Positions 1 to 6,025 of a DNA stretch of 9,473 bases are shown here, one piece after another. The notes beneath the pieces are model-generated. The model was not told where the DNA came from and did no database searches. It worked only from the letters and a program-made list of their open reading frames with translations. Position 1 is the first letter of the stretch. The number at the start of each line of letters is the position of its first letter. The translations under genes and the position numbers were made by a program. The stretch comes from DATDRQ01 sp035291645 (GTDB lineage: Bacteria; Chloroflexota; Anaerolineae; Anaerolineales; UBA4823), in the NCBI GenBank assembly GCA_035291645.1, contig DATDRQ010000173.1, positions 1 through 9,473 on the forward strand, read 5' to 3'.

Positions 1-1302
1 AATTATCCCTGGCGCTCACCCTTTGGAGCCGAATCGAACTACCGATGGTTGACGGGAACAAACATTTACAATAAGGGCATCGACTTGAATCTCAAGTGGG
101 CGCGCCTGGGGCAACGGGTATCCTGGCGGAAATTGCAGCCGGCCGAAGGGGATCCGATCGATTGGACAAAACTCGCCAAGTTCGAGCAGGAGCTAAGAGC
201 CTTGAAAGCGGCCGGGATCACCCCGGTGGTCATGATCAGTGACACTCCGCATTGGGCGACTGTTAAACCGACCTCCTGCGCAGCGATCCGAAAGGACAAG
301 TTCCCGGCATTCGAGACCTTCGTGCGCGCCCTGGTGGCGCGCTATAAGACGCCTGAATTCTACGTGCACGATTGGGAGATAGGAAATGAGCCGGACGTGG
401 ACCCTGTTTTTGTAAAAAAAGACAGCGTGTTTGGCTGCTGGGGGAATATCGGAGACGAGTTTTACGGCGGAGAGCATTATGGCGAGATGCTCAAGGTGAT
501 CGGCCCTGCTATCAAGCAAGTCGACCCGGATGCGAAGGTCTGGTTCGGAGGTCTGCTGCTGGCTTCGCCGGACTCTTCAGCAGGAAAGCCAGAGCTCTTT
601 TTGAAAGGGGCTCTGGAAGCCGGCGCCGGCCCTTACTTCGACGTCCTGGGATATCACTGGTATCCCCCTTACATGAATCAGGCAATCGATCACGATCTGT
701 TAGGGCGGTGGAAGGATTTGGGCGGTGGTACGATCGGAAAAGCACAATTTTTGCGCAGTATTATGGCCGAGTATGGGGTTGATAAGCCTTTGGTCCTCAA
801 CGAAACCAGCCTGATGTGCCCCCCTACGGTTGGCGGTCAGCTGACTACCTACTGCAACCCACCGGCTACTGCTTTCTATCAGATGCAGGCCAACTACGGC
901 GTGCGTTCTTTCGTACGTGGGCTATCTGTTGATCTAATGGGTTTCAGCTGGTATACCTTGAACGGGCCGGGCTGGAGATATACGGGCTTGTTGGATGACC
1001 AGGGCCAGCCTAGACCTTCCTACCTGGCCTATAAACATTTGATCGCTGAGCTCCAATTCAGCAGGTTTACAGACCCGGTGAACTACGGGACGGGTCTCGA
1101 GGGTTACGCCTTCAAACGCGGCAAGGAAGTGGTGCATATCGTCTGGGCGATCGAAAACGTCACCCTGCCGGTCTCAGTCCCGAAAGCCAAATTCGTAGCT
1201 GCTTTCAATCGGGATGGAAAAGCCATCACGCCAACCTTGACCGGGAACAATTACAACCTGAACGTGGGGTTCAAGCCCGTATACATCATCCGCCATCCTT
1301 AG
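1..1302 (+). CDS. Clan GH-A glycoside hydrolase (GH39/GH5/PslG-like), 5'-truncated by the window edge
   Basis: The reading frame is open from base 1 to the TAG at 1300-1302 (433 codons), so the true start and any signal peptide lie upstream. The in-frame TTG at 49 is not a credible start, because homology to the gene at 4562 continues through it. The protein is a retaining (beta/alpha)8-barrel glycosidase. The acid/base Glu sits in WEIGNEP (codon 388-390) at the end of strand 4, and the presumed nucleophile Glu in LNETSL (codon 802-804) at strand 7. A short C-terminal beta-rich tail (about 1080-1299, ending near KPVYI) resembles the small sandwich that follows many GH-A barrels. Four cysteines (in TSCAA, GCWG, LMCPP and TYCNPP) suit an exported, disulfide-bonded protein. 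Substrate cannot be read from the sequence; xylosidase, galactosidase or PslG-like endoglycosidase are all possible. The family is firm at clan level only. Confidence 0.88.
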   Translation, partial: NYPWRSPFGAESNYRWLTGTNIYNKGIDLNLKWARLGQRVSWRKLQPAEGDPIDWTKLAKFEQELRALKAAGITPVVMISDTPHWATVKPTSCAAIRKDKFPAFETFVRALVARYKTPEFYVHDWEIGNEPDVDPVFVKKDSVFGCWGNIGDEFYGGEHYGEMLKVIGPAIKQVDPDAKVWFGGLLLASPDSSAGKPELFLKGALEAGAGPYFDVLGYHWYPPYMNQAIDHDLLGRWKDLGGGTIGKAQFLRSIMAEYGVDKPLVLNETSLMCPPTVGGQLTTYCNPPATAFYQMQANYGVRSFVRGLSVDLMGFSWYTLNGPGWRYTGLLDDQGQPRPSYLAYKHLIAELQFSRFTDPVNYGTGLEGYAFKRGKEVVHIVWAIENVTLPVSVPKAKFVAAFNRDGKAITPTLTGNNYNLNVGFKPVYIIRHP

Positions 1303-1308
1303 GAGAGG
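1301..1308 (+). promoter_or_regulatory. Strong Shine-Dalgarno-like AGGAGAGG, oddly far from the next start
   Basis: AGGAGAGG overlaps the stop codon of the upstream hydrolase. It is the best ribosome-binding match near this junction, yet it lies 28 bases before the GTG at 1337 that opens the rhamnosidase frame. It is well spaced (9 bases) for a TTG at 1318, which opens only a nine-codon peptide ending at 1347, across the GTG. It may recruit ribosomes for re-initiation, or it may be incidental. Confidence 0.35.
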
Positions 1309-1336
1309 CGCTGACTTTTGCTGGTCCAGACCTGCC

Positions 1337-4300
1337 GTGACAAGTGAATATCATGATGCCCAGAAATCCTGGTTTATGGGCATTTGCGTGTTCTTAATCA
1401 CAGTTGGATTTGCAGCGCCCCTGGGCGCGTTGGCGAATAAATCACAGGATCCGCAAGAGGTCGGCGCAACCGCGACCAGCCAACATGTTCCAGAGGGGCT
1501 TGCAGCAACGATCCGCTTTGCCCGGTTGTTCCTGCCGGTTGCCCATAGGGATCAAATCCCTGTGGCTGGTCAAGGCGTCCCCATCTGGTCGCATTATAAC
1601 CAGCCGGCTGCCCATGAAGTCAATCTCTTTCGCCATGGGTTTACATTAAGCGAGAATCTAGGCGATGCAAGCCTTCAAATCCTCGCGGATACACGCTATG
1701 AAGTATGGATCGATGGCGCCTGGATAGGGCGCGGCCCAGCACGATTTTCTATTTTTACCCGAGAGTATGACGTTTATAATGTAGGAACGCTGGAGGAGGG
1801 GAACCATCTCATCGCTGTTTTGGTTCAATGGGCCCCTAACAACCGCAGGTCCGAATCGACCACCCCATACCTAATCGCTCATCTCGAAGGTAAGAATTCC
1901 GGTGGGAAATCTATCCTCGCAGGAACAGGAACCCATTGGAGAACTTTGAATTCAGACGCCTGGAAAGCGAACACGGCCCCTGTTCACGCCTGGGGATTGA
2001 TCGGGCCGACGGAGTTGCTGGACTATCGGCGTTTACCAGCCAATTGGATGGATCTGGATTTCAATGATCGAGGCTGGCCTGGCGCGGTGGTCAAGGATCT
2101 TTCGGTGATCGATTTCCATCCTCTGGTCGTGCCTCGCCTGACAGGTTATGTTGCCGGAGGCCCTGATCCTCCTTTTTTTGAAGCGTTGGACATCCAGGAA
2201 ATTGATCCCAATTCGATATCATTTCGACCCAGGTCGTTGCCATTGCTTGTGGACGTCCCGGTCGAGGCAGCTGTACTCGATACCGGACACCTTTCTCCAG
2301 ACCGGCGGATCGGGGAGCTGCAACCGGGTATCCCAACACAAGAGTTTCATTTCTCCAGCGGGGACCGCATATCCTTGAAAGTTGAAGTCCTCTCAACTAC
2401 CGGGTTGCCGGTGACCGGGGATTCTTTCATCGACGGAAGCCCGTTTCAATGGAATGCCCCCTCACCTGCCCGGCCTGATGTATACATTGCGGAGGCCAGC
2501 ATCGGTAGAGGCGACCACACCTTGAGATTTACCAATACCCCGCCGGATGGTCTTACCTTCGCTCTTTCCGACCAGGAGATTAAGTATAGCAACTTCCCTT
2601 TCCAGCAAGGCCTGCACGCCGGTCGGAGGTTATTGCTCGCCGAACCGGTCAGCGATCTGGCATCCGCACAGGTCTCAGCGTCAGGGGACCGATCGCTCGA
2701 CGTGAACTTGAGCAATTTGCCAGCCTACGTTGTACTGGATTTGGGTAGGACCATCCATGGGAGGTTGGCTGCGGAAGTTAGCGGCCCCCCGGGGACGATC
2801 ATCGATATTGGATGGGACGAGCGGCTACTCCCGGACACGCTGCGACCCCTGCCTTATCCCGGTTCTCTTCATCCGCAGTGGAATCAAGTCGACTCGTGGA
2901 TACTCGATGGCGCCCCACGCAAGTTGCGAACTATCGATGCCAGAGCTGGACGTTATCTGCTGATCGCGGCCTGGGGAGTCGGTCCAGTCCAGTTCAGTAA
3001 CCTGCGTGTGTTTGAGGAGCGGTTGCCGCTTGAGCAGGTTGGCGATTTTTCTTCTCAGGATGCAGTGCTCGATGCCGTCTGGCAGATAGGGGCAGATACT
3101 CTCTATTCGAATATGAGCGACGCATATGCCGATCCCTGGCGAGAACGAGGCCAATGGTGGGGAGACGCGTACGTGAGCGATCATACCAACCGGGCTGCCT
3201 TCGGCGATACGTCTCTTCTGCGGCGCGGGATTTACTTTATGGCAGAAGCAGTCTCAAGTGGAAAGCCGAATGCCATGGCCCCGAACGGATCCGGACTCCA
3301 CATGTTGGATTATGGCATGCTTTGGGTACAGTCTTCAGCAGATTATTTCGAGCGAACAGGGGATCATACTATTCTCGATCAGATCTTCCCGCGCGTTTCC
3401 GAGTTTATGACCTATCTGGCAACCTACGAATCGCCCACCACCGGCTTGCTGGATATCCCCGATGGGTCGTGGACGCAGACAACCTATATCGATACTGTTG
3501 GACAGGCATCCCGGTATGGTCAGTCGACCGCGGTCAATGCCCTCTATTATGGGACATTGATCGACGCATCTAGCCTGGCAGAACAAGCCGGGTATTCAAA
3601 AGAAGCGACCCGGTGGAAGAATAAGGCTGAAGCGGTCAAGCGAGCGGTGAACACCTCCCTGTTCCGTCCAGCGGAACACCGCTACGTGACCAGCCTTCGC
3701 GACGGGAAAACGGTCGCCCCGAGCGCCCACGCTCAAGCCTGGGCGCTCGCATATGAGCTCGTCCCAGCCGTTGAAGTTTCTCCGGTTGCCACTTCTTTGC
3801 TGAACCTGATGTCAATGCAGCCGCAGTCTCCGGAAGTCGAGATCTACGGCACCTTTTGGGTCCTGGAAGCGCTAGGAAAAGCGGGGATGGTGGAGGCGGG
3901 GATCGACCTGATCAAGGTGTATTATGGTCATATGCTGGATAGCGGGGCGACCACAACCTGGGAGATCTACAACTCTGACCAATACTTCACCCAATCCCTG
4001 TCGCATGGCTGGGGTAGTGCCCCTACCTGGTTCCTGACGACTTACTTACTCGGGGCCAGGCAAACCGGGTTGAGTTCCTGGGAGGTCATGCCAGCCTTCG
4101 AGGGTGCAGACCAGGCATCCGGGGTATTGCCGCTTCCGCAGGGAGTCCTGCAGGTATCCTGGGTAACTCATAGCCTGGAGGATTCAGTCGTACAAATCGA
4201 TTCCCCTTCCGGCACATTGGGTCGAGTAGTATTGGCAAATACGCCGGGAATGGTTATCTCACTGGATGGGATCCCATATCGGTCAAAGGATTCAATGTTG

Positions 4301-4420
4301 ACAGGTAATGTAATAGTTACTCCGGAATGCATCTCTGTTCCGTTAACCGGTGGAATTCATACGATCACTGTAACCAGGCCGTCAGGAATTGCCGATCGAT
4401 CGTGCCCAACCAAAGATTGA
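1337..4420 (+). CDS. Exported alpha-L-rhamnosidase-like enzyme, GH78
   Basis: The enzyme is predicted to hydrolyse terminal alpha-L-rhamnose by the inverting GH78 mechanism outside the cytoplasm. Residues 12-34 form a hydrophobic segment ending in GALA, a likely signal peptide or anchor. A beta-sandwich follows at about 115-250 (YEVWIDG, GRGPARFS), typical of the GH78 N-terminal carbohydrate-binding-like domain. A second beta domain at about 440-565 contains VVLDLGRTIHG. The (alpha/alpha)6 catalytic domain covers about 570-930, and a C-terminal sandwich follows to about 1018. DPWRERGQWWGD (residues 599-610) holds the presumed general acid Glu603 and Asp610; TTTWEIYNS holds the presumed base Glu876. 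The 273-residue gap between the two Glu agrees with known GH78 enzymes. The length of 1027 is normal for the family. The start is GTG 1337; ATG 1376 (residue 14) is an alternative that keeps the hydrophobic segment. It lies 34 bases after the preceding hydrolase gene, so cotranscription is likely. Rhamnosidase specificity is inferred from family. Confidence 0.9.
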   Translation: MTSEYHDAQKSWFMGICVFLITVGFAAPLGALANKSQDPQEVGATATSQHVPEGLAATIRFARLFLPVAHRDQIPVAGQGVPIWSHYNQPAAHEVNLFRHGFTLSENLGDASLQILADTRYEVWIDGAWIGRGPARFSIFTREYDVYNVGTLEEGNHLIAVLVQWAPNNRRSESTTPYLIAHLEGKNSGGKSILAGTGTHWRTLNSDAWKANTAPVHAWGLIGPTELLDYRRLPANWMDLDFNDRGWPGAVVKDLSVIDFHPLVVPRLTGYVAGGPDPPFFEALDIQEIDPNSISFRPRSLPLLVDVPVEAAVLDTGHLSPDRRIGELQPGIPTQEFHFSSGDRISLKVEVLSTTGLPVTGDSFIDGSPFQWNAPSPARPDVYIAEASIGRGDHTLRFTNTPPDGLTFALSDQEIKYSNFPFQQGLHAGRRLLLAEPVSDLASAQVSASGDRSLDVNLSNLPAYVVLDLGRTIHGRLAAEVSGPPGTIIDIGWDERLLPDTLRPLPYPGSLHPQWNQVDSWILDGAPRKLRTIDARAGRYLLIAAWGVGPVQFSNLRVFEERLPLEQVGDFSSQDAVLDAVWQIGADTLYSNMSDAYADPWRERGQWWGDAYVSDHTNRAAFGDTSLLRRGIYFMAEAVSSGKPNAMAPNGSGLHMLDYGMLWVQSSADYFERTGDHTILDQIFPRVSEFMTYLATYESPTTGLLDIPDGSWTQTTYIDTVGQASRYGQSTAVNALYYGTLIDASSLAEQAGYSKEATRWKNKAEAVKRAVNTSLFRPAEHRYVTSLRDGKTVAPSAHAQAWALAYELVPAVEVSPVATSLLNLMSMQPQSPEVEIYGTFWVLEALGKAGMVEAGIDLIKVYYGHMLDSGATTTWEIYNSDQYFTQSLSHGWGSAPTWFLTTYLLGARQTGLSSWEVMPAFEGADQASGVLPLPQGVLQVSWVTHSLEDSVVQIDSPSGTLGRVVLANTPGMVISLDGIPYRSKDSMLTGNVIVTPECISVPLTGGIHTITVTRPSGIADRSCPTKD
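3720..3749 (+). repeat. GC-rich perfect inverted repeat inside the GH78 gene
   Basis: CGAGCGCCCA (3720-3729) is the exact reverse complement of TGGGCGCTCG (3740-3749), with a 10-base spacer. It lies within the catalytic-domain coding region, where it encodes an Ala-rich helix. No T-run follows, so it is not an intrinsic terminator. It may form an mRNA stem, or simply reflect codon use for Ala, His and Trp. Confidence 0.5.
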
Positions 4421-4561
4421 AGCGACTGGATTGTATATTAAAGAGCTTACTCCAAAAAAGTCGACCCTATAAATCCGAACATGGTGGGTGAGTATTATGA
4501 GATTCCAGGAAGGTTTGAACCTGACTATCTCTCCCGCTCACCTGGCCGGTAGAAACTGACG
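4421..4561 (+). other. Largest intergenic gap (141 bases), no terminator seen
   Basis: This gap separates the GH78 gene from the second GH-A gene. It is more AT-rich at its start than the flanking genes. I see no GC-rich stem followed by a T-run. A 23-codon ORF (4481-4552) has no ribosome-binding site or recognisable product. The gap may hold an internal promoter; otherwise it is an untranslated spacer within one operon. Confidence 0.6.
4446..4473 (+). promoter_or_regulatory. Weak candidate sigma-70-type promoter
   Basis: TATAAA at 4468-4473 matches five of six bases of the -10 consensus. CTTACT at 4446-4451 matches only three of six bases of the -35 consensus, with a 16-base spacer. The position, about 90 bases before the ATG at 4562, is sensible for starting a second transcription unit. 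An isolated AT-rich match like this is often fortuitous. Confidence 0.22.
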
Positions 4562-6025
4562 ATGAGGATTATGAAACGATCTCACTTTTACAAGACTGTA
4601 TTCTTGGGGAGTCTGGCCGTAAGTGGCTTATTCCTGGCTGTTTTACATACCAGGGTTCAAGCGATCAGCTCTCAATCTCCAAATCGGATGGAAAACCAGG
4701 AGAACGCGATTTATCTTCCCTTTGCTGGTTCTCCGCGCACGATGAACACTGTTTTTGGTATGCAAATGCCGGAAATAAATGATGAGCACGGGCTTCAACA
4801 GGTACTGGATGCGAAATCATCCTGGGTGCGCCGGTCGAATCTGGAATGGGCCCTCGTAGAGCAGGTCGAGGGCCAGTACGATTGGGATCAATCGAATATT
4901 GCCGCGCTGGAGCAGGAACTTATTCAGGCTAGTAGCAATGGGATGGAAGTTATTCTGGTCATCCACCAGACGCCTGTTTGGGCGCAGAAGATCCCGGGCT
5001 ATTCATGCGGTCCTATCAAGACAGAGAAGATTACTGCGTTTGCGAATTTTGTATTCCAGGCTGTCTCGCGTTATAGTGCGCCTCCCTATGACGTCAAATA
5101 TTGGCAGATTTGGAACGAACCTGAAGCCGACCCCGCAGTTGTCCGGCCGACAAGCAGACTGGGTTGTTGGGGCGATCCAAACGATCCATTCTTCGGCGGC
5201 GGCTATTATGGCGAGGTGGTTAAAGAAGTCTATCCGAAATTGAAAGAGGCAAACCCAACCGCAAAATTAGTATTGGGCGGATTGCTCCTGGCATGCAGTC
5301 CAGATATTATTAGTTGCCCATCTCCTTCGATACGATTCTTCGAGGGAATTTTGAATAGAAATGGGGCAAAGGATGGAGGTCGTTATCTTGACCTGATCGC
5401 CTTCCATTCCTACGATCATTACTACGGCGAGCTGGGGCACTACGGAAATGCCAACTGGAATTCCAGCTGGGACGAAGAGGGTCCCGCAATCGCCTCTAAG
5501 GCTTTTTTCATTCGTAAGGTGATGAGAGCATATGGGGTTGACCTGCCTCTCATGGTCACCGAGGCCGCCCTGCTATGCGGCAAGACGGGCAAAGAGGATA
5601 TCTGTTTGAAGGACGAGTTCGAAAAGACGAAGGCCTATTACGTCGCGCAACTCTATGGGACTTCCTTAGCTGAAGGTTTTGAAACTACCGTCTGGTACCA
5701 CATTTTGGGTTGGAGAAAATCCGAACTCCTGGATAAAGACCTGAATCCGTTGCTTGCTTTCGACGCCTATAAGTTTGCCCGGGAAGAGCTTCAGAATGGG
5801 ACATTTCAAAGACGGATCACAGACTACAAAGGGCTCGTGGTTTACGAGTTCAATCGTTCGGACCGGATCATCTGGCTTATCTGGTCGCAAGTTGGGGAGA
5901 AGAAAATAAATTTACCCAATACTCCCCTGAAAATTTGGGATGTTTACGGAAATCCGATCGAGAAGACCGGCCATGACCTGATAGTTACTCTGAAGCCCCT
6001 GTACCTGGAATGGCGCTTACCCTAA
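4562..6025 (+). CDS. Exported clan GH-A glycoside hydrolase (GH39/GH5/PslG-like), complete paralog of the gene at 1-1302
   Basis: This is a 487-residue retaining TIM-barrel glycosidase. Residues 1-34 look like a signal peptide: basic MKR, a hydrophobic core at about 12-29, and cleavage after RVQA. A short linker containing IYLPFAG follows, then the barrel from about residue 60. The acid/base is Glu186 in WQIWNEP and the presumed nucleophile is Glu334 in VTEAAL. A C-terminal beta-rich piece (about 415-487) ends near KPLYLEW, matching KPVYI in the paralog. Six cysteines occur: four at positions shared with the paralog and an extra pair in LLACSPDIISC. I favour ATG 4562; ATG 4571 (residue 4) is an equally possible start, with AGG just upstream. 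The 3' end overlaps the next gene by 16 bases, which suggests translational coupling to that glycosyltransferase. The exact GH family and substrate are unresolved. Confidence 0.9.
   Translation: MRIMKRSHFYKTVFLGSLAVSGLFLAVLHTRVQAISSQSPNRMENQENAIYLPFAGSPRTMNTVFGMQMPEINDEHGLQQVLDAKSSWVRRSNLEWALVEQVEGQYDWDQSNIAALEQELIQASSNGMEVILVIHQTPVWAQKIPGYSCGPIKTEKITAFANFVFQAVSRYSAPPYDVKYWQIWNEPEADPAVVRPTSRLGCWGDPNDPFFGGGYYGEVVKEVYPKLKEANPTAKLVLGGLLLACSPDIISCPSPSIRFFEGILNRNGAKDGGRYLDLIAFHSYDHYYGELGHYGNANWNSSWDEEGPAIASKAFFIRKVMRAYGVDLPLMVTEAALLCGKTGKEDICLKDEFEKTKAYYVAQLYGTSLAEGFETTVWYHILGWRKSELLDKDLNPLLAFDAYKFAREELQNGTFQRRITDYKGLVVYEFNRSDRIIWLIWSQVGEKKINLPNTPLKIWDVYGNPIEKTGHDLIVTLKPLYLEWRLP

Noticed and set aside
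619..630. Perfect palindrome GCCGGCGCCGGC in the first hydrolase gene
   Set aside because: It encodes a Glu-Ala-Gly-Ala-Gly run with GC-rich codons; a 12-base palindrome without spacer is unremarkable here.
2825..3184. 119-codon minus-strand ORF opposite the rhamnosidase
   Set aside because: The + strand shows continuous GH78 domain structure here; the minus frame has no motif or start signal and is a shadow.
3661..3677. GTTCCG and CGGAAC short stem in the GH78 gene
   Set aside because: A six-base stem is expected by chance many times in a window this size.
4393..4402. Many GATC/CGATCG words, considered as an over-represented HIP1-like or methylation motif
   Set aside because: They are scattered in coding sequence without fixed spacing, and Ile/Asp/Arg codons (ATC, GAT, CGA) explain them; no proper count was possible.
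4481..4552. 23-codon ORF (ATG to TAG) in the gap before the second GH-A gene
   Set aside because: No ribosome-binding site, no hydrophobic or recognisable motif, and too short to support coding.
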